Source of the DNA: Gammaproteobacteria bacterium
GTDB taxonomy: Bacteria; Pseudomonadota; Gammaproteobacteria; Pseudomonadales; Porticoccaceae
DNA length: 62,497 nt
Direction of reading: 5' to 3'
Assembly (NCBI GenBank): GCA_016191205.1
Contig: JACPPB010000011.1
Coordinates: 1-62,497, forward strand
Positions 26,931-38,123 of this stretch are shown here, one piece after another. The notes below the pieces were generated by a model. That model was not told the DNA's origin. It ran no database searches and saw nothing but the letters and a program-made list of their open reading frames with translations. Every line of letters starts with the position of its first letter. Position 1 is the stretch's first letter. Made by a program: the position numbers and the translations under genes.

Positions 26931-27680
26931 GTGACAGCCCTCAGCGTCAACCTGAACAAGATCGCGCTGCTGCGCAACTCCCGACCCGGCAACTACCCCG
27001 ATGTGGTGGCGCACGGGAAGGTTTGCCTGGCGGCGGGGGCGGCGGGGATCACCGTGCATCCGCGCCCCGACCAGCGCCATATCCGCCCCGACGACGTGCG
27101 CGCCCTGGCCGCGCTGGTAGCGACTTACCCGGGTCGCGAATTCAATATCGAAGGCAATCCCTTTGCGCCCGCCAGCGGCGGTTATCCCGGGCTGCTGGCT
27201 CTGGTGGCGGAGACCCGCCCGCAGCAATGCACGCTGGTACCCGACGGGGCGACTCAGCTCACCTCCGACCACGGCTTCGACCTCGCGTGCGATGGCAAGG
27301 CGCTGGCGCCGGTCATCGCGGAACTCAAGGCGCTGGGAGTGCGCGTCAGCCTGTTCATGGACCCGGACCCGGCGCAGATCGAGCGCGCCGCGGCCCTCGG
27401 CGCGGAGCGCATCGAACTCTATACCGGCCCCTACGCCGCCGCCTGTCCGGGAGGCACGGGGAGCGCCGCGCTCCTGCCCTATCGACAGGCCGCCGCGTGC
27501 GCCGCCGCGCTCGGCCTCGGCGTCAACGCCGGGCACGACCTCAACCTGGACAATCTGGCCGACTTTGCCGCCGCGCTGCCCCAACTGCTCGAAGTCTCCA
27601 TCGGCCACGCCCTGATCGTGGATGCCCTCGCCATGGGCCTGTCCCGCGCCGTGACAGCCTATCTGCAGTGTCTGGGCTGA
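26931..27680 (+). CDS. pdxJ: pyridoxine 5'-phosphate synthase PdxJ
   Basis: A 249-residue TIM-barrel enzyme that condenses 1-deoxyxylulose-5-phosphate with 3-amino-2-oxopropyl phosphate in vitamin B6 synthesis. [24 protein letters not shown] at the N-terminus, [18 protein letters not shown] with the catalytic His, the EFNIEGNPF segment with Glu, and [13 protein letters not shown] plus [13 protein letters not shown] are family hallmarks. The start is GTG at 26931, 7 bp after the cyclophilin stop. Length is normal. Confidence 0.96.
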   Translation: MTALSVNLNKIALLRNSRPGNYPDVVAHGKVCLAAGAAGITVHPRPDQRHIRPDDVRALAALVATYPGREFNIEGNPFAPASGGYPGLLALVAETRPQQCTLVPDGATQLTSDHGFDLACDGKALAPVIAELKALGVRVSLFMDPDPAQIERAAALGAERIELYTGPYAAACPGGTGSAALLPYRQAAACAAALGLGVNAGHDLNLDNLADFAAALPQLLEVSIGHALIVDALAMGLSRAVTAYLQCLG

Positions 27681-27691
27681 GCCACCCCGCC

Positions 27692-28459
27692 GTGGATTAT
27701 CAGGAAAAAAAGCAGTTCTACGCCAGATTCATTACCGTCTACGGCCGCAACCCGGTCCTCGAAGCGCTGCGCGATGCCCACCTGTCCGTACACCGGTTGC
27801 ATCTGGCGAAGAGCAACCGACCGGATGGCGCTGTTGCCGAGCTGCTTGCGCTGGCACAGGCCCGCGGTGTCGATGTCCGCCACCACAGCCGCGAAGAACT
27901 GGCGCGGATTTCGAAGAACGGGCGCCAGGACCAGGGTGTTGCCGCGGACGTGGACTGTCCCCGCCACGCCGACTATCGCGATCTGCCGCTGTCCGGGGCG
28001 CCGCCGCTGCAACTGCTCGCCCTGGATCGCGTCACCAATCCCCAGAACCTGGGCATGATCGTGCGCACCGTCTGCGCGAGTCCCCTGGATGGCCTGCTGC
28101 TGCCGCGCCAGGGCTGCGCGCCCCTGTCGCCGCTCGTCATCAAGGCCAGCGCTGGCGCCCTGTTTCGCTGCCCGTTGTGGCGCTGCGACCGCCTCACCGA
28201 CGCCCTCGCCGAACTCGCGGCCCGGGGTGTCGAGATCGTCGCGCTGGCCGCCGATGCGCCCACGGACCTGTGCGCTTACCGACCCAAGGGTTCGGTCGTT
28301 TATGTGCTGGGCAACGAGACCGATGGGGTATCCCCTGCCGTGTCGGCGCTCGCCCAACGCCGCGTGCGCATCCCCATGGCGAACGGCGTGGAATCGCTCA
28401 ACGTCGCGGTCACGGCGGCGCTGATCGCCTTTCGGAGCCTGCTCGCCACACCGGCGTAA
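27692..28459 (+). CDS. TrmH-family (SpoU) RNA 2'-O-methyltransferase
   Basis: A 255-residue SPOUT methyltransferase. The N-terminal substrate-binding domain starts DYQEKKQFYARFITVYGRNPVLEAL. The knot domain has the three SpoU motifs: TNPQNLGMIVRTVCA, VLGNETDGVS and IPMANGVESLNVAVTAALIAF. It should methylate a ribose in rRNA or tRNA; the target cannot be specified, though RlmB is the nearest type. I prefer GTG at 27692; a GTG at 27668 overlapping pdxJ is possible. Its last 50 bp overlap the converging MFS gene. Confidence 0.85.
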   Translation: MDYQEKKQFYARFITVYGRNPVLEALRDAHLSVHRLHLAKSNRPDGAVAELLALAQARGVDVRHHSREELARISKNGRQDQGVAADVDCPRHADYRDLPLSGAPPLQLLALDRVTNPQNLGMIVRTVCASPLDGLLLPRQGCAPLSPLVIKASAGALFRCPLWRCDRLTDALAELAARGVEIVALAADAPTDLCAYRPKGSVVYVLGNETDGVSPAVSALAQRRVRIPMANGVESLNVAVTAALIAFRSLLATPA

Positions 28460-29630
28460 GGGTGGCGAGGGCGGACGCGATCAGGGTGCAGACGCCCAGC
28501 GCCGCCAGCGCCGGCAACACGCCAAATCCGGCGATCATCTGTCCCGTCAGCCAGGCGCCCAGGGGCGCGGTGCCGAAGAATGCCAACTGGTAGATGGATA
28601 CCACGCGCGAGCGATGGGAATCCGGCGCCTGGGTGTGGGTGAGCACCCGGCCCAGGGTGATGGCCATGCCGGAGAACATGCCCCAGACCACCACGCCGGG
28701 AAACAGTGCCCACAGCGGCAGATGCAGCGCCAGCAGCGCCAGCACGATACCCCGGCCAAAGAGACTCGCAATCAGCGCCCGGCCGGGGCGGCCCAGGGAT
28801 GAGCCGCGGCGCATGAAGAGCAGGTTCGCGCTCAACACGCCGAGCGTGAAACACAATTGCACCGCGGAGAAGAGTCCGGCGCCGCCGTGGTAGATCTCGC
28901 GGACCATCAGCGGAATCGCGACCAGATAAGCGCCGAAACCGAAAAAGCCGGTGATGCTGACCACCGCCATCAGCGCGCGCAGCCCTGGCAGACGCCACAC
29001 CGTCGCGAAACCGGACGCCACGCCCAGGGGCTCGCGGCGCCGTCCCGTCTGCAAACCTTCATGGGCCGGCTGCGCGCGGCGGAACAGGTTCCCGGCGATC
29101 ACGAACATCGCCATCTGAAACAGCAGCAGCAGCGGCAAGCCGATGCGGTCGAACTGCCCGGCGGCGACGATGCCCACGCTCTGGGCCGCAAACTGTACAA
29201 AGGTGGATTGCGCCACCGACTGCTGGATGTTGCCGGAATGGACCTGCGGCAACAGCCCTTCCCGCGCCGGCTGCACGAAGGCGGTGATGGTGCCGTAACA
29301 CACACCGAACAGCATCAGCAGCGGGTAGTCGAGCCGCGCGCTCAACGCGGCCCACAGCAGCACGCCGCACGGCAATACATAGAGCAGGAACAGGCGCCGC
29401 ACATAGGTGCCGAGATGGCGGTTGTCGGAAATCGCGCCGCCCAGCAGGATCAGCAGCAGACTGGGAACCAGCACCGCGGTCTGGGCCAGCCCGACCCGGG
29501 AAGGGGTTTCGTGCAGCACGCCGACCAGCATCCAGGGAAACAGCACCACCTGCAGCCCCATCGCGACGGCACCCGTGCCAACGCCGGCGAGGTACCAGCG
29601 AAAGCGCCCCGGACGCGCGGGATCAGACAC
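28410..29630 (-). CDS. MFS transporter
   Basis: A 406-residue membrane protein with about twelve helices in two halves. The first half contains LLLILLGGAISDNRHLGTYVRR, a loop 2-3 motif of major facilitator proteins (usually GxLaDrxGrrr), and FVQPAREGLLPQV; the central loop is basic (RRAQPAHEGLQTGRRRE). It resembles the enterobactin-exporter-like EntS/MFS_3 group, but substrate and direction are unknown. It converges on the TrmH-family gene with a 50-bp tail overlap. Confidence 0.83.
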   Translation of the reverse strand: MSDPARPGRFRWYLAGVGTGAVAMGLQVVLFPWMLVGVLHETPSRVGLAQTAVLVPSLLLILLGGAISDNRHLGTYVRRLFLLYVLPCGVLLWAALSARLDYPLLMLFGVCYGTITAFVQPAREGLLPQVHSGNIQQSVAQSTFVQFAAQSVGIVAAGQFDRIGLPLLLLFQMAMFVIAGNLFRRAQPAHEGLQTGRRREPLGVASGFATVWRLPGLRALMAVVSITGFFGFGAYLVAIPLMVREIYHGGAGLFSAVQLCFTLGVLSANLLFMRRGSSLGRPGRALIASLFGRGIVLALLALHLPLWALFPGVVVWGMFSGMAITLGRVLTHTQAPDSHRSRVVSIYQLAFFGTAPLGAWLTGQMIAGFGVLPALAALGVCTLIASALATLTPVWRAGSERRSAPP

Positions 29631-29693
29631 CGTGATTACCCTGCGCGCTCCGACCCGGCGGCGCGCGACCCGGCAGAGACCGACCGGGACAGC

Positions 29694-30107
29694 TCAGGAT
29701 TCGTGACTCCACTCGCAGCGCACGCGCGGCGCTTCACTGCCGGGTCGATGGCAGTCGCCGGCGCTGTCCCAGTGAAAGGAGTGCGTGCCGGCAAGCTCGG
29801 TTTCGAGGTGCACAGTCGCCGATACCCAGTACATGCGGGCCAGCACGGCTTCGAACTCCCGCAGCCACAGTTCCCACTCGTACTCGATACCCTGGTAGGC
29901 GGCGCCGAAATGCACGACCTCGGTATGCGGGCCATTGAGCAGCAGCGAGCGCGCGGGGCAACCGAACATCTCGCGGGAGATCAGCGGCCAGGACTCCAGT
30001 GGCGGCAATTCTTCGATCACGCTGCGATTGATCCGCAGCCGCTCTTCCGCCTCGCGACTCGGCACGCAATCCTTGATGCAGCCGTACACCACCGTCTCGC
30101 CGTCCAA
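29694..30107 (-). CDS. unrecognised soluble protein, 137 aa
   Basis: I do not recognise this gene. It encodes an acidic, soluble protein without signal peptide or membrane segment. It contains an early VYGCIKDCVP segment with two cysteines four apart, ELPPLESWPLISREMFG near residues 33-50, an EYEWELWLREFEAVLARMYW helix near 75-95, and a His-rich C-terminal part with HSFHWDSAGDCH and a final RVRCEWSHES. The coding bias and clean start support a real gene. It is between ligA and the MFS gene, both on the same strand. Confidence 0.6.
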   Translation of the reverse strand: MDGETVVYGCIKDCVPSREAEERLRINRSVIEELPPLESWPLISREMFGCPARSLLLNGPHTEVVHFGAAYQGIEYEWELWLREFEAVLARMYWVSATVHLETELAGTHSFHWDSAGDCHRPGSEAPRVRCEWSHES

Positions 30108-30230
30108 TCCAGTTCTCCAATCGATTTTTATTGCCCGTCGTCGGACTCGTCATCGTCAATCCGGCCGATCTGCACCAACTGACCGCCGTTGCGACCAGCG
30201 TGGTGGCGGCGCCCCCATCGCCCCTGCGTT

Positions 30231-30254
30231 AGCAGTTTTTCAGCAACCTGTTAG
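30231..30254. repeat. solo end of the 141-bp inverted-repeat element
   Basis: AGCAGTTTTTCAGCAACCTGTTAG matches the right end of the element copy at 43533-43673 over 24 bp, including the flanking TTAG. No left end or interior is visible nearby, so this is a truncated remnant just downstream of ligA. Confidence 0.7.
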
Positions 30255-30261
30255 GCTCCGC

Positions 30262-32741
<2,480 letters not shown>

Positions 32742-33382
32742 GGCTTCGGGAGCCGCGGTTCCGGGAACTCCCGCGCCGGACGCCAGCGCATCGGCACCCG
32801 CTGCCGCTTTGCCGCGCCGCTTTCCACTCCGTGCGGAACGTGCGGATTTTGCCTCGCCAAGGGATATTTCCGTGGCTGGCTCGCCCTTGAAAAGCGGTCC
32901 GGAAGCGGGTGCTCCGCCGTCATCGTGTCCGGTTCCGCAACCGGCGTCGTGAAGCGGTCGGCATCCTGCGCGATGAGTGGCTCGTGGTCAGCCAGCGGGG
33001 CCGGCGCCGCTGTGTCGCGAGTCTCGCCCTGCGCGCGCTCAAGGTATGCGGTGGTGCGACGGGCGAACGTGGTATCGCTGTTCCTGCGCAGATTCTGGTT
33101 GATCTCCGCCGTCGTCTGTTCGTCGCGAATCGCAACCACCCGCACCGGCCCGGGCAACTCGTCGTTGTCGTTGCCGGCCACGGTGCCCGCGTCATCATCA
33201 AAAATGGACTGCCGGCGCGGGCCGCGCAAACTGCCGCGCCGGGCGGCCCGCATTCTGCGCACACCATCCAGGATGATGCCGCACACCAACAGGGCGCCCA
33301 GTGCGATGAGGACCTCCCGCGGGCCAAAATCCATCTCTATCGTACCTCGTTCAAATTGATCGCCGGGTTCCGGGCAGCAGTG

Positions 33383-36300
33383 TCAACCGGCCTCGGCCAG
33401 ACGAACGGCTTCATCAACATCCACCGCCACCAGTCGCGACACCCCGGGTTCATGCATGGTAACACCGAGCAGCTGACCCGCGATTTCCATGCTGATCTTG
33501 TTATGCGTGATGTAAATAAACTGGACTTTTTCCGACATTTCTCGCACCAGGCGCGCGTAGCGCTCGGCATTGATGTCGTCCAGCGGCGCATCCACCTCGT
33601 CGAGCATGCAAAACGGCGCCGGGTTGAGCTGAAAGATCGAGAATACCAGCGCAATGGCCGTCAGCGCTTTCTCGCCGCCCGAGAGCAGATGAATGGTGGC
33701 ATTCCGCTTGCCGGGCGGTTGCGCCATGATCGTCACGCCGGTGTCGAGCAGGTCGTCGCCGGTCAATTCCAGACCCGCCTGACCGCCGCCGAACAGTTTG
33801 GGAAACAGCTCCTGGAGCGAGCTGTTGATCTTGTCGAAAGTCTCCCGAAAGCGTGCGCGCGTTTCGCGATCGATCTTGCGGATGGCGCTTTCCAGTGTCT
33901 CCAGGGCATCCCGCAATTCGGCATCCTGGGCATCGAGATAAACCTTGCGTTCGGACTGTTGCCGAAACTCGTCGACGGCGGCGAGATTGATCGGCCCCAG
34001 CCGCTGAATGCGGCGGTCCAGTGCATCGAGCAGCTCCTGCCAGTTGGGCGCGGCGGCCCCATCCGGCAGATCGGCCAGCAGCGCTGCGACCGTGAACCCC
34101 TGACTCTGGAGCTGCTCCGCGATGCCGTCGGCGCGGATCCGGACTTCGCGCCCCGCCAGGCGCAGTTGCTCCAGCCGCTCGCGCTGTGCCTGCACCTGAC
34201 GCTCGGCGGTCACCCGTCGCGCTTCCTCGGTACGCAGCGCGGCGTCGAGACGCTCGACCGCCGCCCGCGCGGTGGCGAGCGCGGTCTCCGCCGCCAGCCG
34301 CGCCGCGAGCCTGTCCTGGAGTTGCTGTTGCAGGAGCGCCGCCGGATCTTCACTGCCCGCCAGTTCGAGGGCCAACCCATCGCGACGCTCGGTCAGCCGC
34401 TCCACCTGCGCACGAATGCGCTCGAGTCCCTCGCGGACGGAGCCGAGCTGGGCGGTCAGCGAACGCTCGCGCAAATCGAGTTGATGCAAGGCATCGCGCT
34501 GGTGTTGGGCGGCACTCCGCACGACGGCGGCCGCTTCCCGGCGACGGTTCCGTTCGGCGGCAATCGCCTCGACCGCACTGTTCGCCGCCTGCATCTGATC
34601 GAGCAGCCCCTGGAGGTCGCGACGGGCGTCGCCGACCTCGGCCACCTCTTTCGCCAGCAGTGCTTCGGTTTCGCCAAGCTCGCGCAGCACGCGCTGGTTG
34701 CGCTCGTCGAGCTGCTTGCTCCGCGCCTGCTCGGCACTCTGTCTGGCGCGTAGATCGGCATACTCGCGTTGCGCGCGCGCGAGCTGCTGCTCGGTGGCGC
34801 CGCGCCGCGCTTCCAGATCGCGCATCGCCGTCTCGGCGGCGCCGTGCTGCGCGGCCGCGGCGGCGATACGGGCGTCGGCGGCAAGCATTTGCTGCTCCAC
34901 CGCCGCCAGTTCACGTTTGCGAATCAGCACGCCGCCCGCCAGATCGTCGCCACGGATCAGGCGCAGCCAATTGGCGCCAAACCAGATGCCGTCTCGGGAA
35001 ATGATCGATTCGCCGGCACGCAGACCGGCGCGCTGTGCCCAGCCGGATTCGAAATCGTCCGCCGCATAAATGTTGGCCAGCAGCGGCTCGGCCAGCGGCC
35101 GGGCATCCCGCAATTTGTCGACCAGGCGCGGCAGCTCGCCGGCCGGCGCGGCGGCCTGAACCGCGCCGGCTTCCACCAGTGACAAATGGCCGCGCGCGAA
35201 GCTGGCAAACTCGTCGCGCAGCGGTTCGATGGCGCCAGCGCACAGGGCCTGCAAGTCGGTGCCGAGCACCGTCTCGACGGCGAGCTCCCAGCCGGGCTCC
35301 ACGTCCAGGCCATCGGCGAGCCGGGGCAGCTTCTCGAGACCACGCGCTTTCAACCAGGCGCCGGCGCCCTCGCCTTTCGCGCGCGCGGCATCCAGCAGGG
35401 TGACGAGTCCCGCGCGCCGGCCTTGCAGCTCCTGCAATTGCTTGCGTTCGGCATTGAGCGCCGTGGCGATCTCCACCTGTTGCGCACGCGTCGCGGCGAT
35501 CGCGGACGAGATTTGCGCGCGCTCCTCCTGCTGCACCGCGTTGGCCCGCTCCTGCTCGGCCAGTTGCCGCCCAAGGGCTTCCAGGTCCGCGCTGGGCAGC
35601 GCGGCATTCACTTCGGCAAGCTCTGCCCGCAGGCGCCGCAAACGGTCCGCCGTCCGCGTGGTGGCGCTGTCCAGATGCTGGATGCGCGCCTGCGTCTGAT
35701 CCATGCGCCGCTGGGCCTCAGCGCTTTCGCGCTGCGCGACTTCCCAGCGCTGCTGAACGTCGTGCAGCAGGCGCTCGTCCTCCTGGAGTTCGGCGGCGGC
35801 GGCGGATTGCCGCTGTGCGGCCTCCCGCGCGGGCGTCACCTCGGCCAGTTCCGCGGTCCAGGCCGTGTTGCGCAGGGTGTCGTTTTCGAGATGCTGGCGG
35901 GATTCCACCAGATTGCGCTCGACCTGCTCCAGGTCGGCGCGCAGGCGGCGGATCTGTTCCTTGCCGTGCTGGATTTTCTGCTCGACCGCCGACACTTCCG
36001 CGCCGATGGCGTAGAACTGCTGCTGCGCGCTGTTGAGCACCTCATTGGCGCCAACGTGATCGGCGCGCAGACGTTCCAGGGCCGCCTCCGCCCCATGGCG
36101 CTCGGCAATCAGGGCTTCGAGCGCGGTCGCCTGCTCCGCGATCACGGCTTCGCGGCCGCGCGCATCCGCATCGTAGTCGCGCCAGTTGAGCGCCAGATGC
36201 TGGGCATTGAGCTGGCGCTCTTCGGCCTTGAGCACACGATACTTCTCGGCGGCGGCGGCCTGGCGTTCCAGGCGGTCGAGCTGGCGCCCCATTTCGTCGC

Positions 36301-36892
36301 GAATATCGGTGAGCCGTTCGAGGTTCTCACGGGTGTGGCGGATGCGGGTCTCGGTGTCCTTGCGCCGCTCCTTGTACTTGGAAATACCCGCCGCTTCCTC
36401 GATATAGACCCGCAGATCTTCCGGCCGCGATTCGATCAGGCCCGAGATCATGCCCTGCTCGATGATGGCGTAACTGCGGGGACCCAGTCCGGTACCCAGA
36501 AACACGTCGGTGACATCGCGACGGCGACAGCGGCTGCCGTTGAGGAAGTAGGCGGACTGCCCATCCCGCGATACCCGGCGCTTGACGGAGATTTCCGCGT
36601 AGGCCGCATATTCACCGCCCAGGGTACCGGCGGAATTGTCGAAAATCAGTTCGATGGTGGCCTGCGCCACCGGTTTGCGGGTGCCCGAACCGCTGAAGAT
36701 GACATCGGCCATCGACTCGCCGCGCAAGTGTTTGGCGGAAATCTCCCCCATCACCCAGCGTACGGCGTCGATGATGTTGGATTTACCGCAGCCGTTGGGG
36801 CCGACCACGGCACAGAGATTGCCGGGCAGGTTGACCGTGGTGGGGTCCACGAAGGATTTGAAACCCGCCAGTTTGATACACTTCAGACGCAT
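33383..36892 (-). CDS. smc: chromosome segregation ATPase SMC
   Basis: A 1169-residue SMC protein, the ATPase of bacterial condensin. Walker A is GPNGCGKSNIIDAVRWVMGE near residue 32. Two long coiled-coil arms (about 165-500 and 650-1000, with many Glu-Arg-Leu-Ala heptads) flank a hinge near 510-640. The C-terminal head has the signature LLSGGEKALTAIALVFSIF and Walker B FCMLDEVDAPLDD. It precedes zipA by 48 bp on the same strand. ScpA and ScpB are encoded at 22231-23734. Confidence 0.97.
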   Translation of the reverse strand: MRLKCIKLAGFKSFVDPTTVNLPGNLCAVVGPNGCGKSNIIDAVRWVMGEISAKHLRGESMADVIFSGSGTRKPVAQATIELIFDNSAGTLGGEYAAYAEISVKRRVSRDGQSAYFLNGSRCRRRDVTDVFLGTGLGPRSYAIIEQGMISGLIESRPEDLRVYIEEAAGISKYKERRKDTETRIRHTRENLERLTDIRDEMGRQLDRLERQAAAAEKYRVLKAEERQLNAQHLALNWRDYDADARGREAVIAEQATALEALIAERHGAEAALERLRADHVGANEVLNSAQQQFYAIGAEVSAVEQKIQHGKEQIRRLRADLEQVERNLVESRQHLENDTLRNTAWTAELAEVTPAREAAQRQSAAAAELQEDERLLHDVQQRWEVAQRESAEAQRRMDQTQARIQHLDSATTRTADRLRRLRAELAEVNAALPSADLEALGRQLAEQERANAVQQEERAQISSAIAATRAQQVEIATALNAERKQLQELQGRRAGLVTLLDAARAKGEGAGAWLKARGLEKLPRLADGLDVEPGWELAVETVLGTDLQALCAGAIEPLRDEFASFARGHLSLVEAGAVQAAAPAGELPRLVDKLRDARPLAEPLLANIYAADDFESGWAQRAGLRAGESIISRDGIWFGANWLRLIRGDDLAGGVLIRKRELAAVEQQMLAADARIAAAAAQHGAAETAMRDLEARRGATEQQLARAQREYADLRARQSAEQARSKQLDERNQRVLRELGETEALLAKEVAEVGDARRDLQGLLDQMQAANSAVEAIAAERNRRREAAAVVRSAAQHQRDALHQLDLRERSLTAQLGSVREGLERIRAQVERLTERRDGLALELAGSEDPAALLQQQLQDRLAARLAAETALATARAAVERLDAALRTEEARRVTAERQVQAQRERLEQLRLAGREVRIRADGIAEQLQSQGFTVAALLADLPDGAAAPNWQELLDALDRRIQRLGPINLAAVDEFRQQSERKVYLDAQDAELRDALETLESAIRKIDRETRARFRETFDKINSSLQELFPKLFGGGQAGLELTGDDLLDTGVTIMAQPPGKRNATIHLLSGGEKALTAIALVFSIFQLNPAPFCMLDEVDAPLDDINAERYARLVREMSEKVQFIYITHNKISMEIAGQLLGVTMHEPGVSRLVAVDVDEAVRLAEAG

Positions 36893-37019
36893 CGAGGATT
36901 GGTGACCCTGGGTTCACACCAGCCCCGGCGGGGCGTTGCGCCGAGGATTTTACACCCTGTATCGCGTCGGACAAGGCTTTACCCCCAGCCTCACGGTCAA
37001 TCTCCCCACAAGCGGCAAC

Positions 37020-37484
37020 ATGCTGAATATTGTCCTGATCGAGCCGGAAATTCCGCCGAACACCGGAAATATCATCCGCCTCTGTGCCAACACCGGGTTT
37101 GCCCTGCACCTGGTCGAGCCGCTGGCTTTCACGCTGGATGACAAACGCATGCGGCGGGCGGGCCTCGACTACCACGAGTGGCAGCCCCTGCGGGTCCACG
37201 CCGACTGGCCGAGCTGCCGGAATGCGCTCGGTGCCGGTCGTCTGCTGGCCTTTTCAACCCACGCCGGGCGACACCACACCGAGATTGACTACCAGAGCGG
37301 CGACTGCCTGTTGTTTGGCGCCGAAACCCGCGGACTGAGCCAACAGGTACTGGCGGCGGTTGCTCCCGAGCACCGCCTGCGCATTCCGATGCGTCCGCAC
37401 AGCCGCAGCATGAATCTCGCCAACGCGGTGGCGGTGGCGAGCTACGAAGCCTGGCGCCAACTGGGCTTCGCGGGTGCTCGCTGA
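37020..37484 (+). CDS. trmL: tRNA (cytidine/uridine-34-2'-O)-methyltransferase TrmL
   Basis: A 154-residue SPOUT enzyme, the minimal-length member that methylates the wobble ribose of tRNA-Leu. Motifs are IEPEIPPNTGNIIRLCANTG at the N-terminus, LLFGAETRGLS and IPMRPHSRSMNLANAVAVASYEAWRQ at the C-terminus. The ATG at 37020 starts the family homology, and the frame upstream is non-homologous. The next gene starts 1-2 bp after its stop. Confidence 0.94.
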   Translation: MLNIVLIEPEIPPNTGNIIRLCANTGFALHLVEPLAFTLDDKRMRRAGLDYHEWQPLRVHADWPSCRNALGAGRLLAFSTHAGRHHTEIDYQSGDCLLFGAETRGLSQQVLAAVAPEHRLRIPMRPHSRSMNLANAVAVASYEAWRQLGFAGAR

Positions 37485-37485
37485 G

Positions 37486-38019
37486 ATGTCGGCCCCGGCG
37501 ATAGGACTCTTCTTCGGGTCATCGACCTGCTATACCCAGATGGCGGCCGAGCAGATCGCCGCTGCCCTCCCCGGGTTTCGTGTCGAGCTGCACGACATCG
37601 CCCACACCGCGCTGCGCACCGCCAACCAGTATCGGTTCCTGATTCTGGGCATCCCCACCTGGGACTATGGCGAGTTGCAGGAGGACTGGGAGCGGGTGTG
37701 GCCGGATCTGGCGGAAGTGGATTGGTCAGACAAAGTGGTTGCGCTGTACGGGCTGGGCGACCAGGACGGCTATCCGGAGTGGTTTCAGGATGCGCTGGGT
37801 TATCTCTGGATCCGGATAACCCAACTCGGCGCGACCACTATCGGGTTGTGGCCCGCCCGGGGATACCGGTTTACCCGCTCGATGGGGCTGACTCCGGACG
37901 GCCAACACTTTCTGGGGCTGGCGCTGGACGAAGCCAGCGAATTCGAACGCTCGGAAGCCCGAATCCGGGCCTGGTGCGGGCAGATCACGCTCGAATTCGC
38001 GCGGCACAATCCGTTGTAG
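37486..38019 (+). CDS. fldB: flavodoxin FldB-like
   Basis: A 177-residue long-chain flavodoxin that carries electrons on FMN. The phosphate loop is FFGSSTCYTQMAAEQIAAAL near residues 7-26. LGIPTWDYGELQEDWERVW forms the first isoalloxazine loop and ALYGLGDQDGYPEWFQDALGYL the second, including the Tyr that stacks on FMN. The text closely resembles E. coli FldB. I use the ATG at 37486 (just after the trmL stop) instead of the GTG at 37474. Confidence 0.9.
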   Translation: MSAPAIGLFFGSSTCYTQMAAEQIAAALPGFRVELHDIAHTALRTANQYRFLILGIPTWDYGELQEDWERVWPDLAEVDWSDKVVALYGLGDQDGYPEWFQDALGYLWIRITQLGATTIGLWPARGYRFTRSMGLTPDGQHFLGLALDEASEFERSEARIRAWCGQITLEFARHNPL

Positions 38020-38123
38020 GCAGGGCCTCTGGCGGCTTTTCAACAAGTTGCTGCGGGTTCAGCCAACCCCAAACAGCCAACAACCCATGGCTCAGGCGTT
38101 CGGGTCAACTGAATGCATGATCT

